Source: Aurantiochytrium sp. KH105
Taxonomy: Eukaryota; Sar; Bigyra; Thraustochytrida; Thraustochytriidae
Reading direction: 5' to 3'
NCBI GenBank assembly: GCA_003116975.1
Contig: BGKB01000050.1
Coordinates: 1-64,000, forward strand
Length of the DNA: 64,000 bases
Shown here piece after piece: positions 39,693 through 49,870 of the stretch; positions within the stretch are counted from its first letter, which is position 1, and each line of letters begins with the position of its first letter. A model generated the notes under the pieces. That model was not told the DNA's origin. It did not search any database and saw nothing but the letters and a program-made list of their open reading frames with translations. The translations under genes and the position numbers were made by a program.

Positions 39693-41239
39693 TCAAAGAA
39701 TGACGCACTTGTTTGCTGGGTGGTTCCTAGCATCAAGTTGCTCGTTAAGAGTGCACTCGAGCGCCCCGCCTCGCTCTTCAAGGATATGCTGAATTGCCTT
39801 GGCGGCTTTGCTGCTGATGTAGTTCTTGTTCAAGCTGCACGTTTGCGTCATTGTACAGAACGTCAGACTCATCCTCAAGAAAGAAAGAAAAAAATGTGCG
39901 ATGCGCAAGAAACTTACGCGAGCTTGCGAAGCGTGGAGTTGTGTGCCAATGCGGAAGCAAGCGCCTTTGCGCCTTCATCGCCGATCTGGTTCATTGAGAG
40001 ACTACGCATTTTTGGGAATGCGAGGATACAAAGGAGATTTGCGTTAGCCCATGCCAGGACTTGAATGAGTTCAACAGAATATATTCATGCAAAACGTACT
40101 CGAGTTCCTGCAATGTCTGATTGTGATGCAGGGCAGATGCAAAGGCTTTGGCGCCATCGTTGCCGATTTGATTGTCGCTCAGACTTTTGTAATTGTTGCA
40201 ACACATGCGTCAGTTTCCACCATCGACCCAAATGCCTGGACGCAACGTACTCGAGTTTCTCGATAGCCTGGAGTGCAGGCGCGAGGGCGCGCGCGCCGTC
40301 ATTGCTGATTTTATTGAGGCTAAGTCTGTAGGCCACTATCGCGTCAATAAGCATGTCCTTTGTAAAAAAGGTGAAAGCAAAAGGTTTCTGCCAACGTACT
40401 CGAGCCTACGGAGTGTGAAGTTCTTCGTGAGAGAAGCTCCGAGCATCTTGGCGCCAACATCGCCGATGGCATTCCATGTGAGCCTGCTCGAAAACATCGC
40501 CGCCTCGGAGCGTCAGTCTCAAGATGCGCATAAGATCCGTAGTAAAAAGCGAACAACACGTACGAAAGTCCTTGAAGCGTCTCGTTGCGCTCTATCAGCC
40601 CCGCAAACGCCTTGGCACCCTCAGGATAGATTTCGTTACCTGTAAGACTGTGTCAGCACAAATGAGGCGAGCGAGCGAGCAATCAGTGAGCGACGTTCAT
40701 GAAGCGGGGGATGGTACTAGTGCAGAGGAAGGAGGGAGAGGGGGATCAGCCACTTACTCGAGGTCTACGAGGGTGCGATTCTTATCGAGTGATGCCACGA
40801 GCGCCTTGGCGCCCTCGTCGCCGATTTTGTTCACGCTCAGTCTGGAGATCTGTCCATGTTAGAATTCGACTTCCAAATATCCAAACTCCACGACAAAGGA
40901 ATGCATGCATACGTACTCGAGAACCTGCAGCGTACTCTTTCCTTCTTCCGCAAGCACGGTCGCAATGGCACGCGCTCCATCGTCGTCAATCTCCACGCCG
41001 CCGAGCCTGCGATAAGTGTTGCGCACGCATGTATGTATGTGTGCATACGTCAGTCCCTCGAACCAGCTTGCCTTCTTTCGCTCTCTTCTGCGTAACGCTT
41101 GCTTGCTTGCTTGCTTGCCTGCTTTGCACCGCAAGGAGCGTTGACACACGTACCGGAGCTCTGCCGCGCCGTCGCGGATCTTGCCGAGCCCCTCGCTGAG
41201 CTCGGGCTTGAGCGCCGGGATCTTGTGGCTTGCCAACAT
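39693..41239 (-). CDS. Leucine-rich-repeat (RI/NLRC-type) protein, nine exons, one LRR per exon
   Basis: Exons (plus coordinates): 41154-41239, 40917-41006, 40758-40841, 40564-40647, 40400-40483, 40251-40325, 40100-40183, 39918-40001, 39693-39834. Every junction is GT..AG and every intron is phase 2; five of the seven internal exons are exactly 84 bases plus one of 90 and one of 75. Spliced length 813 bases, 270 residues. Each internal exon encodes one ribonuclease-inhibitor-type repeat: LxxNxIGDEGAKALAxAL..N.TLxxLE, for example LSVNKIGDEGAKALVASLD and LSDNQIGNDGAKAFASALH. No NACHT or other domain is attached, so a stand-alone protein-interaction module. ATG 41239 (MLASHKIPALKPELSEGLG) is preferred; the frame also has an ATG at 41374 adding 45 Arg/Ala-rich residues. 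The partner is unknown. Confidence 0.82.
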
Positions 41240-41374
41240 TCGCGCACACTCGCTCGGTCGCTCGGTCGCTCCGCCTGCCTGGGCCAGTTCTGCTCGCGCC
41301 TGCGCCCGCTGCGAGGTCAGGTCGGCCGGCGGGCGAAGGAGGGCTTGCCGCGGGCGTCGCGCCCCTGGCCGCAC

Positions 41375-42072
41375 GCGACCGCGACTCGACTGCGGCTGCG
41401 ACGCGGGCCTCCTCGAGCGGGTCTGCTGCCACTGCCGCCGCGGCGTGCGTCCCGAGCTCGATTCAACTCCACTCGACGCGCGCTGCTGCTGAATTCGCTG
41501 GTCTTTTGTGAGGAGGCGCAGCTGCCATCATGATGGCTGCTGCAGACAGACTAGGCCTAGGCTACATCTGGCTACAGATAGCTCTAACACCATTGGCGAG
41601 CGGCACGGTGCTTACTACGGCTTGGCCGAGGCCTAACATGAAGAACTGACGGTATGCCGCCATCGATGACGGCGACGAGGAAAACCTCGGCGACGCGCAG
41701 GGATGCAGACGAGGCAGAAAGGAGAGGTCCGCAGAGGATGCTGCAGCTGCTGCGAGGATGACGAGTGAGGGGAATTCTCGTAACAGGAATGATGAGGAGG
41801 TGCATGTGCGCGACGGCTGGCTGACGTGGCGCAACGGGAGATCGCGTTGGTGCTACTTTGAATTGGGGGAAAGGACTTGAGTGTCTTGGTGGAAGACAAG
41901 GGTGGATAGAAACGAAGATGTAAACAGGAAGGGCAGACTCTATGAAGACTTTAACCAAATAATCATTGCACGGCTTGGTAGGTTGGTAGGTTGGTAGGTT
42001 GGTTGCGCTGGCTGAGTGGTTGAGTGGCTGACCCATGAGACTTGAACGACTTTCCAGGCGCGCATACAGAGT
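41375..42072. other. Intergenic with TTGGTAGG repeat
   Basis: Upstream flank of the LRR gene and 3' flank of twinfilin. Holds TAGGCCTA at 41552 and a tandem (TTGGTAGG) run at about 41970-42003. No gene seen. Confidence 0.5.
41552..41559. promoter_or_regulatory. TAGGCCTA palindrome
   Basis: Exact copy within ACTAGGCCTAGGC, 178 bases upstream of the LRR gene's outer ATG (313 from the preferred one). Confidence 0.35.
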
Positions 42073-43065
42073 TCACTTCTTCTTCATGATGCGAGCCTTG
42101 CCGCGGCCCGGGCGCGAGGGCTTGGCATAGTTGGCTTGCTTGATTTTGCCAGCACTCTCGTCCGGGGTGTCATACATCTTGAGGAGATCATCAATGTCGC
42201 TAGGATCTCCAAGCTCAAAGACCTTGGTGAGCTCGATGCCGAGTTCGTCCATGTGGTGCGCCAGCGTAGCCTTGCAGGTCGAATAAAGCATTCGCACGCG
42301 GATCTTCGTCCCTTCTGGGCAGGAGAAAATGTAGTACACGTTGTTGCTCGTGTCCACCTGGCGGACCAAATAAAAGCGAGGCTCGCTGGTGGCGATCGTG
42401 GACGAGCTGAGGCGCGTCGAGGGGCTCGTCTCGCCGAGAGCAACGGTGGAATCACCCTCAATCACAAACTCGACAAGGTCCACCGAGCCAGCTTTAAATC
42501 CCTCCAGCGCGGCTTCAACGTCATCAGTGAAATCAAATGGGACCAGACCCATCGCATTAGCGCGCGCCTCGGAAGGGGGCGCCATTTGGGCCACCTCTTC
42601 CTTGGCCAGGAGCTCGGACTCCGTCAAGGGCTGATCGGAAAATTCACGCTTGATCGTTCCGCGGATCGAGTCCAGCGTAAGTTCATCTGGAGACGTCACA
42701 TGTGCGCTGCCAGAAAAGTTGCTGTAGCCGAGCGCCTCCTTGACATCGGCGACGCCCGAGGCATAGAGCATACGCGCCTTGACTTTCGAGTTGTCCGGAA
42801 CGTAAGCGATGAGGACCCAGGCTTGGGACTCGGCGCCGATTTCCAGGCAAAACAGCAAAAAGCTTGGTTTGCCGTCCGCGAGAGCATCACTCTTCATTGC
42901 CTCCAGGTCGTCCTCCATGTTATCGCTCGCGGGGCCGCTGGCCTCGACGCAGATACGCACGTCATTGAGACGCGCCTGGATCCAACGCACGGGCGGTGAC
43001 TGCTCGGCGGCATTCACAAAGACGTCGCGCAGCTCATCGTCCACGATCAAGTTCGCGCGCGCCAT
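42073..43065 (-). CDS. TWF1: Twinfilin (two ADF-homology domains)
   Basis: 330 residues, ATG 43065. Twinfilin binds actin monomers and barbed ends and promotes filament turnover. ADF-H domain 1 covers about residues 1-140 (LIVDDELRDVFVNA, VKARMLYASGVADVK) and ADF-H domain 2 about 170-300 (RFYLVRQV, IRVRMLYSTCKATLAHHMDELGI, with the actin-binding long helix). The C-terminal tail KPSRPGRGKARIMKKK matches the basic proline-containing tail that recruits capping protein in twinfilins. Length and domain order are typical. No introns. Confidence 0.9.
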   Translation of the reverse strand: MARANLIVDDELRDVFVNAAEQSPPVRWIQARLNDVRICVEASGPASDNMEDDLEAMKSDALADGKPSFLLFCLEIGAESQAWVLIAYVPDNSKVKARMLYASGVADVKEALGYSNFSGSAHVTSPDELTLDSIRGTIKREFSDQPLTESELLAKEEVAQMAPPSEARANAMGLVPFDFTDDVEAALEGFKAGSVDLVEFVIEGDSTVALGETSPSTRLSSSTIATSEPRFYLVRQVDTSNNVYYIFSCPEGTKIRVRMLYSTCKATLAHHMDELGIELTKVFELGDPSDIDDLLKMYDTPDESAGKIKQANYAKPSRPGRGKARIMKKK

Positions 43066-43666
43066 CTTTCCCTCGCGCCTCGCGTCTGCGAAACACTCGG
43101 CAACAGGTTAGGTTAGATTGATGATACTCCTGCGCTTCCCTCGCTCGCTCGGGCGAGCTCGGGTAAGAAAAGAGTTCGCGTTGAGCGATCGATCTCGTGC
43201 GGAGCTTCAAGACGCCGCGGCACGCAAGATGTCGTAGTGTGCTGGCTGGCGGGCGGCGGCGGTGAACTTGCGGGCTTGCTTGCGGCGGTCGTTGCCGCAG
43301 CCTTCGTTCGTGGAATACACGCTCTTGTCGCGTTTGCTTGGGGGATCTGATCCTTCAAAAAAAAATCATCAATGAAAGTGTGTTGCAAGTTGAGTCTCAT
43401 CAATCACAGCCGCACTGCCAGAAGGCCTTGTTAATAGGCAAGAGGGCGGTCAGTCGCACGCCACAGCCAGTTCGAGCGCGCCGCGCTTCGTTTTGGAATA
43501 CGGGAAAAAAGGAGCTCGACCATCGTGATGATGCCCGGGACAAGATGAAGATACCCTCGTGGAGTCGCAAAGAGCGCAAAGCACTCAGAAGAATCACGGA
43601 GAGGCGAAGAGCTCAATCTTTTGATTTTTGAAGACGAACTTTCACGACGTCAAAACAAGCCTATGG

Positions 43667-43674
43667 TAGGCCTA
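43667..43674. promoter_or_regulatory. TAGGCCTA palindrome
   Basis: Exact copy between the divergent twinfilin and transporter genes. Confidence 0.3.
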
Positions 43675-43820
43675 AAATATTGCATCCCCATCCTCATCTA
43701 CTTGCTGTCTTCATGGAAGCGCATTGATGTCCATAGATCAAGGACATGAAAATTGATGAGATGGGAGAATCCAGCGCTTGAAGCAAGCATGGCCAAGCCG
43801 TATCGTCAGAGCGCGCAACC

Positions 43821-44027
43821 TTAGTGTTTCCAGTAGTCCCGAACGCTAATGGAGCCGTCGCGGCTCTGCAGATGACCAGACTCCAATCCATCGACCAAGC
43901 ATTGCCGTATCTCACGATCGGCTTTGCTTGCGCATAGGATTGCAGCGTGCGGCTTGCTTGCGTCCTCTGCGCTCGTCTGATAACGTCCAGGGTGTCGGTA
44001 CGCGAGCTCGCAAGCGCGCGATCGAAC
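43821..44027 (-). pseudogene. Possible coding remnant without a start codon
   Basis: A 68-codon minus-strand frame bounded by TGA and TAA with no methionine. Its sequence looks protein-like (YRHPGRYQTSAEDASK, AILCASKADREIRQCLVDG and a terminal SRDGSISVRDYWKH). I do not recognise it. It may be a last exon or a gene remnant; no upstream exon was found. Confidence 0.22.
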
Positions 44028-44181
44028 TCAGGTGGTGAGCCGTTGCCACGAGCTCGCTCGCTAGCTAGCTAGCTAGCAAGCTGCGGCCACGAGCAGAGCA
44101 GAGCAAAGCAGAGCAGGGCAGAGCAAAGCACAAGGCAGCGCAGCGTAGCAAAAGCCGTCAGGACCAAAAGGTAAAGCCGAG

Positions 44182-45186
44182 ATGGAGAAGAAAGATGACT
44201 CCGCGGGTCCTGCCAAGGTTGCAGTTTTTGGCGTCGACCTTTCGTTCATGAGTTCGCAGGCGCAGCTGTTGACTCTTGCCTTTGGCAATCTCTCCTGCTC
44301 CATCATGTTCGCGCTGCTGCAGGAAAAGGTGTTCATGATTGAAGGAGCGCAGCACGGCTTTGTCTCGCTGCTGACAACGCTGACTTTTGCCCTCTGCGGC
44401 TTCATCGAGTGCGTTGCCACGGGCGACACGAAGCGTCGCGCGTCTTTGCAAGACTACGCCAAGCTGAGCGTCTTCACCTTTGGAGGTATCTTGTTCACCA
44501 ACTGGAGTTTGACGTACTTGAACTATCCGGTGCGTGTGCTTTTCAAGAGCTCCAAGGTGATCCCCGTCATGATTGTTGGCGTCTTTTTGCAGGGTAAGCG
44601 CTTCACGCGCGCCGAGTACCTGTCGGCCTTCGTGCTCGTGACGGGCATTTCTCTCTTTGTGCTGGGCGATTCGCAGGCTTCACCCAAGTTTGATTTGATC
44701 GGCATTGTCCTCATCACGCTTGGTGTGCTTTGCGACGCCATCACCTCCAACTACGAAGAGCGCTACTTTTTCAAGCAGCTGCAGTGCTCCCAGGCCGAGG
44801 TTATGATGTACGCCTCGCTCTTTGGCAGTGTCTGGGCGGTGGCGCCCCTCGTGCAGAGCGGTGATCTCTTTACAGCGATTGCGCATGCGGCAAAGAACCC
44901 GTCCGTCGTCACCTACACGGCCATGTTCTCCGTGCTCGGCTACACGAGCAGCATTTTCGTGCTTGTTCTCATTAAGCACTTTGGCGCGGTCAATGCGGAG
45001 ATTGTCAAGAGCTGCCGCAAGGTCTTCACCATTATCTTTTCCTTTATGCTCGTTTCCAAGCCCATCACCTCCATGCATGTCCTCGGCGGCTTCATCTTTA
45101 CGCTTTCCATTGTGATTTCTGTCTATGTCAAGAAGAACAAGCAGAAGGGTAAGAACAAGCCTTCGCTCAACTCGTCCGTCGCCTGA
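44182..45186 (+). CDS. Nucleotide-sugar/PAPS transporter (SLC35B, UAA family)
   Basis: 334 residues, about ten hydrophobic segments. Predicted Golgi/ER antiporter importing PAPS (sulphate donor) or a nucleotide sugar. SLC35B2/B3-like hallmarks: YPVRVLFKSSKVIPVMIVG, FLQGKRFTRAEY, LGVLCDAITSNYEE, IKHFGAVNAEIVKSCRKVFTI and FMLVSKPITSMHVLGG. It ends in a Lys-rich tail (KKNKQKGKNKP) of the sort used for Golgi/ER retention. ATG 44182 is preceded closely by a minimal leader. Its last ~130 bases are the left edge of the 2.3 kb tandem duplication, so a truncated copy of its 3' end appears at 47341. Confidence 0.85.
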   Translation: MEKKDDSAGPAKVAVFGVDLSFMSSQAQLLTLAFGNLSCSIMFALLQEKVFMIEGAQHGFVSLLTTLTFALCGFIECVATGDTKRRASLQDYAKLSVFTFGGILFTNWSLTYLNYPVRVLFKSSKVIPVMIVGVFLQGKRFTRAEYLSAFVLVTGISLFVLGDSQASPKFDLIGIVLITLGVLCDAITSNYEERYFFKQLQCSQAEVMMYASLFGSVWAVAPLVQSGDLFTAIAHAAKNPSVVTYTAMFSVLGYTSSIFVLVLIKHFGAVNAEIVKSCRKVFTIIFSFMLVSKPITSMHVLGGFIFTLSIVISVYVKKNKQKGKNKPSLNSSVA

Positions 45187-47335
45187 TTCTCTTTCTTCGC
45201 TCGTACGCTCGCTTACTCTTACTGTCACTGCACAACAGGAGTAAATGAGAATCAAGAAAAAAAATTCCCAAGCTGCAAACAGCCACGCCTCTGGCATTTT
45301 GACTTGTACGCGCGTGAATACATTGCACTCACAATAGTTCTGATAAACCTGCCGTTATTGACCACTCTCTTTATAGAATAACGCAAAAGATGAATGTGAA
45401 AGTTCGAGAGTTTGGTCTGATTGTATCATCGCAAGAGCGTTCTCCCTATAGATGGCCGCATTTATCAAGCACAAGCTCAAATTGATTCATTTAACTTGCA
45501 TAACCATGTTCATGTGCTCATTTTCGGTCTGATCTGTCGAGAACACGGTAAAGAAACCCGGTCACGTCAAATACCCAAAGGCCGTCGTGAGCACGGCTCT
45601 TCTCAAGGGGCATGGACTACCGCGTGGACGAGCCGAAAAATCCGGCCTCCACTTTCGCCTTGGACGACGACGGTGGAGTTCGCCTGACCCGTTTCAGGAG
45701 AGCCGCCATCACAGCAGCTGTAACCGTTGGAGAACGATGATCCATGCACGTTCTCCATGTAACCGTCGGAGAACGACCCGCCGTATCATGTGGCACGTTC
45801 TCCATGTACCCGCTGTATCATGCACGGTCCGAGTCTCCTCAAGAACGAAGAGACCATCCCCTCTCAGAGGCTCCAAGACTCGCGACGCCCTCGACCTCTG
45901 GTCAGCGAACGAAGCAGCGCGGGTCAGAGAGAAAAGGCAGAGGCGCGAGGTGAACGAGCGCGCAACGCCGCCAGTCGGGCCTTTGCGCGAACAAGCTGGC
46001 GAGCGGGCTCTTCGGCCGAGCGAATCGTGAGTGGCGAGTTCGGCTACCTCGCGAACAAGAAGAACTCTCGAGCTCGCGACCGAGCTAGCGTGCGCCGGAC
46101 ACTCGCGAAGCGCCTGCGCGCATAGAGCGTGCAAGGATGCTTGAGGATGACCCGTACGACCACCGCTTCAAGCTTGTTTTGATTGTGGACTCGATTGGCA
46201 AGACCAGGTACGTCATGCGCCAAGAAAGAATTGAGAAAAGAACGCACACGTAGTCAGGTTGCTTGCTTTCTATTATTTTCTTACTGCAGACAGACTTGTT
46301 GCTTTCCTTCTTGCAGGCAAGAGACTGTATGCTTGCTTTCTCGCGATAGATGGCTTGCTTTCTCGCTGGTTGTGTCTGCATGTGTGCACGAATGGGCGCG
46401 ATGACGCTGTTCGAGATGACTGGAGTAAATGGATCAACTGACTGGCCGACTGACGTTTTCTTTTTGCACAGCATTCTGCTCCAATTTACGGATGGAACTT
46501 TTGCCGCAGATCAAAATGCCACCTGTGGCGTAGATTTTAAAGTGAAAATGCTGCAACAGGGAGGCAAGACGATCAAGGCAACGATTTGGGATACGGCGGG
46601 CCAGGAAAGGTTTCGCACGATCATGAGCGCGTACTGCCGGGACACACAAGGGATTATCCTCATGTACGATGTCACGCATCGTTGCTCTTTCGAGGGGGTG
46701 AATCAGTGGCTCGAGGAAGTCGGCAAGTGTACTCCAGGTGGCACCAAGGACCCAATTCTTGTTCTTGTAGGCAACAAGGCTGACCTCGAGGAGCAACGAA
46801 GGGTGTCTACGCGAGAAGGTGAGGCATGTGCGCGTCAGCGTGGCATGCTCTTTTTCGAGACAAGCGCGAAAACAAAGCTCGGCGTCGAGCAGATGTTCCA
46901 AGAGCTCGTCCAAAAGATCCTGGACAGTCCAACACTTCTGGAGGGGACTGCTGCTAGAGGCGGAGCTTCTCGTTCAGGTGGAATGTCCTCGTCAAACATG
47001 GAGGCAGGCCGGACTCAGGCCGAAGAGGAGGGCAATGATTTCTGCTTGTGCAGAATTACATAGCAGAGCATAGGAAAGCAGAGCAAACAAGAGCCGAGGA
47101 AGAGAGAGAAAGAGAGAGAGACTGGACTGACAGTGAAAGTCAAGCGACCTTGATTGAGCGAGACTTTGCTTCGCGAAGCTGAGCTGACCCGTGCGTCGAC
47201 GGCGCATTCTGTAGATTGAGAAAGACAGGGTCATTCTCGCAAGACGCTGGACCACGGTGCGCCCGCCACCTATCATATGAAAGCTCTGCTTTTGTCTCTC
47301 ATTGTCAAGCATGGTTCCGAGGCCAATCTGCATGA
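45057..47335 (+). repeat. Tandem duplication, unit 1
   Basis: Starts inside the transporter's last ~130 bases and ends in the Rab copy 1 downstream flank. Matching landmarks with unit 2: the CCAAGCCCATCACCTCCATG transporter end, GTACGCGCGTGAATACAT, ACGCAAAAGATG, the Rab promoter, both Rab exons, the Rab intron and the TTGTCTCTCATTG..AAGCATGGTTCC tail. Boundaries are approximate. Confidence 0.8.
46137..47063 (+). CDS. Rab18-like GTPase duplicate with destroyed P-loop and lost prenylation motif
   Basis: Exons 46137-46207 and 46472-47063, GT..AG intron of 264 bases in phase 2; 220 residues, frame intact. The second exon keeps WDTAGQERFRT, GNKADLEE and ETSAKT. Exon 1, however, reads LIVDSIGKTR where copy 2 has LIGDSGVGKSR: one codon is deleted and the first Gly is Val, so the GxxxxGK[ST] P-loop is gone. 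Switch II differs (IMSAYCRDTQG for LTSSYYRGAQG). The C-terminus ends FCLCRIT instead of the terminal Cys-Cys, so geranylgeranylation is unlikely. It probably cannot bind GTP or attach to membranes normally: a dying duplicate or a non-catalytic decoy. Confidence 0.75.
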
Positions 47336-47340
47336 ATGTT

Positions 47341-47454
47341 GCCAAGCCCATCACCTCCATGCATGTTCTCGGCGGCTTCATCTTTACGCTTTTCATTGTC
47401 ATTTCCGTCAATGTCAAGAAGAACAAGCTCTCGCTCAACTCGTCCTTCGCGTGA
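47341..47454 (+). pseudogene. Truncated 3' end of the SLC35B transporter gene
   Basis: Copies the last segment of the transporter (KPITSMHVLGGFIFTL...VKKNKLSLNSSFA, then stop) with substitutions and loss of four Lys/Gly codons. It has no start and no upstream transporter sequence. It marks the left end of duplication unit 2. Confidence 0.85.
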
Positions 47455-47822
47455 TCCCCTTACTTCGCTCGTACGCTCGCTTACTCTCATTGTCACCGAA
47501 CACGAGGAGTCAATGAGAATCAGAGAAATTGATCTCCCGAGCTGCCAACAGCCAGGCCCCTGGCATTAAGACTTGTACGCGCGTGAATACATCGCACTCA
47601 CGATAATTTTGAGGACGCTGCCGTGATTGACCACTCTCTTCACAGAATAACGCAAAAGATGCCTGTGAATGTTCGAAAATTTGATCTGATCGTATCGTCG
47701 CAAGAGCTTTCCTGCCTACAGACTGCCGCATTCATCAAGCGCGTGCTCAATTTGATTGGTTCACCTTGCTAAAGAAGTGCATGACCATGTTTCTTTTCTC
47801 ATTTTCTGTCTGATCTGCCAGG

Positions 47823-48075
47823 AACGCTTTAAAGAAACCCGGTCACGTCAAATACCCAAAGGTCGTCGTGAACAAGGCTCTTCTCATGGTGCATGGACTA
47901 GGTGTTGCTCTCCGCGTAGACGATCTGGAATATCCGGCCTTCACTTTCGCCATGGACGACCACGGTGAAGTTCGCTTGACCCGTTTCAGGAAAGCCACCA
48001 TCACAGCAACGCTCACCGAGCTTACGCAAGGCATCCATGATTTTAATGAGCACTTTCTCCAAGTAGGGCGATGCT
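47823..48075 (+). other. Possible small gene between transporter end and Rab; decayed in unit 1
   Basis: An open frame encodes KKPGHVKYPKVVVNKALLM, then LRVDDLEYPAFTFAMDDHG and TLTELTQGIHDFNEHF. The first ATG in frame is near 47886. The unit 1 counterpart (about 45545-45720) is shifted out of frame halfway. Protein-like composition and a family-free sequence; coding status is uncertain. A short frame from ATG 47659 (MPVNVRKFDLIVSSQELS) precedes it but no splice junction joins them cleanly. Confidence 0.25.
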
Positions 48076-48130
48076 CACCAATCAATCAATCGATCAATCA
48101 ATCCAATTTTTCATCCTCGGTGATAGTACG

Positions 48131-48138
48131 TAGGCCTA
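48131..48138. promoter_or_regulatory. TAGGCCTA palindrome
   Basis: Exact copy, 385 bases upstream of the intact Rab ATG. I did not find it at the corresponding place in unit 1. Confidence 0.35.
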
Positions 48139-48515
48139 GCCCTGTGACCGCCGGAAAAAACCCACCGCAATATGCACGTTCTACTGCATGTTCTTGTTTG
48201 CTCGGCGTTTAGCGATGACGTGTGTTCAAGAGCGAAGCGGAGACCAAAACCCTCTCAAAGACTCGCGACGCCCTCGACCCCAGGACGGACGAAGCAGCGC
48301 GGGACAGAGAGAAAAGGCAGCGGCGCGAAGTGAACGAGCGCGCAACGCCGCCAGTCGGGCCTTTGCGCGAACAAGCTGGCGAGCGGGCTCTTCGGCCGAG
48401 CGAATCGTGAGTGGCGAATTCGGCTACCTCGCGACGAGAAGAACTCTCGAACTCGCGACCGAGCCAGCGTGCGCCGGACACTCGCGAAGCGCCTGCGCGC
48501 AGAGGGCGTGCAAGA

Positions 48516-49430
48516 ATGCTCGGGAACGACCCGTATGACCACCTCTTCAAGCTTCTTTTGATTGGGGACTCGGGCGTGGGCAAGTCCAGGTACGTCGTGC
48601 GCGAAGAAAGAATTGAGAAAAGAGCGCACATGTAGCCAGGTTGCTTGCTTTCTATTATTTTCGTGCTGCAGACAGACTTGTTGCTTTCCTTCTTGCAGGC
48701 AAGAGACTGTATGCTTGCTTTCTCGCGATAGATGGCTTGCTTTCTCGCTGGTTGTGTCTGCATGTGTGCACGAATGGGCGCGATGACGCTGTTCGAGATG
48801 ACTGGAGTAAATGGATCAACTGACTGGCCGAATGACGTTTTCTTTTCGCACAGCATTCTGCTCCAATTTACGGATGGAACCTTTGCCGCAGATCAAAATG
48901 CCACCTGTGGCGTAGATTTTAAAGTGAAAATGCTGCAACAGGGAGGCAAGACGATCAAGGCAACGATTTGGGATACGGCGGGCCAGGAAAGGTTTCGCAC
49001 GCTCACGAGCTCGTACTACCGCGGCGCCCAAGGTATCATCCTCACGTACGATGTCACGCGACGTGACACGTTTGAGCACGTGAATCAGTGGCTCGAGGAA
49101 GTCGGCAAGTATACTCCTGGCGGCACCAAGGACGTAATTTTGGTCCTTGTAGGCAACAAGGTGGACCTCGAGGAGCAACGAAGGGTGTCTACGCGGGAAG
49201 GTGAGGCATGGGCGCGTCAGCGTGGCATGCTCTTTATCGAGACAAGCGCGAAAACAAAGCTCGGCGTCAAGCAGGTGTTCCAAGAGCTCGTTCAAAAGAT
49301 TCTGGACAGCCCAACACTTCTCGAGGGCACTGCTGCCAGCGGCGGAGCTTCTCGTCCTGGTGGAATGTCCTCGTCAAACCAGGGGGCGGACCTCACCCAG
49401 GCCGAAGAGGAGGGCAATGGTTGCTGCTAG
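48516..49430 (+). CDS. RAB18: Rab18-like small GTPase (intact copy)
   Basis: Exons 48516-48589 and 48854-49430 with a 264-base phase-2 intron (donor GTACGT, acceptor CACAG); 216 residues. Rab18 acts at ER-lipid droplet and ER-Golgi membranes. The P-loop is GDSGVGKS, split from SILLQFTDGTF by the intron. Then come CGVDFKVKM (switch I), WDTAGQERFRTLTSSYYRGAQ (switch II), YDVTRRDTFEHVN, GNKVDLEE and ETSAKT. It ends GNGCC, a Cys-Cys geranylgeranylation site. YDVTRRDTF and VDFKVK point to Rab18 over Rab1/8. It is the right-hand copy of the tandem duplication and the only one expected to work as a GTPase. Confidence 0.9.
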
Positions 49431-49475
49431 TACAGCATTGCATAGCAGAGCATAGGAAAGCAGAGCAAAAAAAGT

Positions 49476-49506
<31 letters not shown>

Positions 49507-49870
49507 AACTAGACCGACAGTGAAAGCCAAGCGACCTTGATTGAGCTAGACTTTGCTGCACGAAGTTGAGCTGACCCATGCGGCGACGGCGCATTCTGTA
49601 GATTGAGAAAGAAAGGGTCATTCTCGTAAGACGCTGGACCACAGTGCGCCCGCCACCTATCATACGAAAGCTCTGCTTTTGTCTCTCATTGCAAAGCATG
49701 GTTCCAAGGCCTATCTGCATAAATGTAATTCGGAAAAAAGAAACTAAAAAAGAAGGAAAGGAGAAATTGAAGAGTCAAGCGAGCGAATGAGCGAGCGATC
49801 AAAGTGTGACCACCGATCTGATAGATAGTGAGTGAGGCGAAGCTTGACAGGGCTGAGTAGATTAGTGCAA

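Larger units (their letters stand above)
43066..44181. other. Divergent intergenic region
   Basis: Between twinfilin (-) and the nucleotide-sugar transporter (+). Contains TAGGCCTA at 43667, a GCTAGCTAGCTAGC run near 44058, an AGAGCAGAGCAAAGC repeat near 44092-44130, and a possible coding remnant (43821-44027). Confidence 0.45.
47336..49725 (+). repeat. Tandem duplication, unit 2
   Basis: Second copy, immediately downstream of unit 1. The two Rab second exons and the ~250 bases upstream of the Rab ATGs are very similar, while the spacers have diverged by indels. A GA-rich microsatellite follows each Rab gene (about 47097-47122 and 49478-49506). Confidence 0.8.

Noticed and set aside
43694-43915. 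73-codon minus frame
   Set aside because: Overlaps the possible remnant at 43821-44027 in another frame and has no recognisable pattern.
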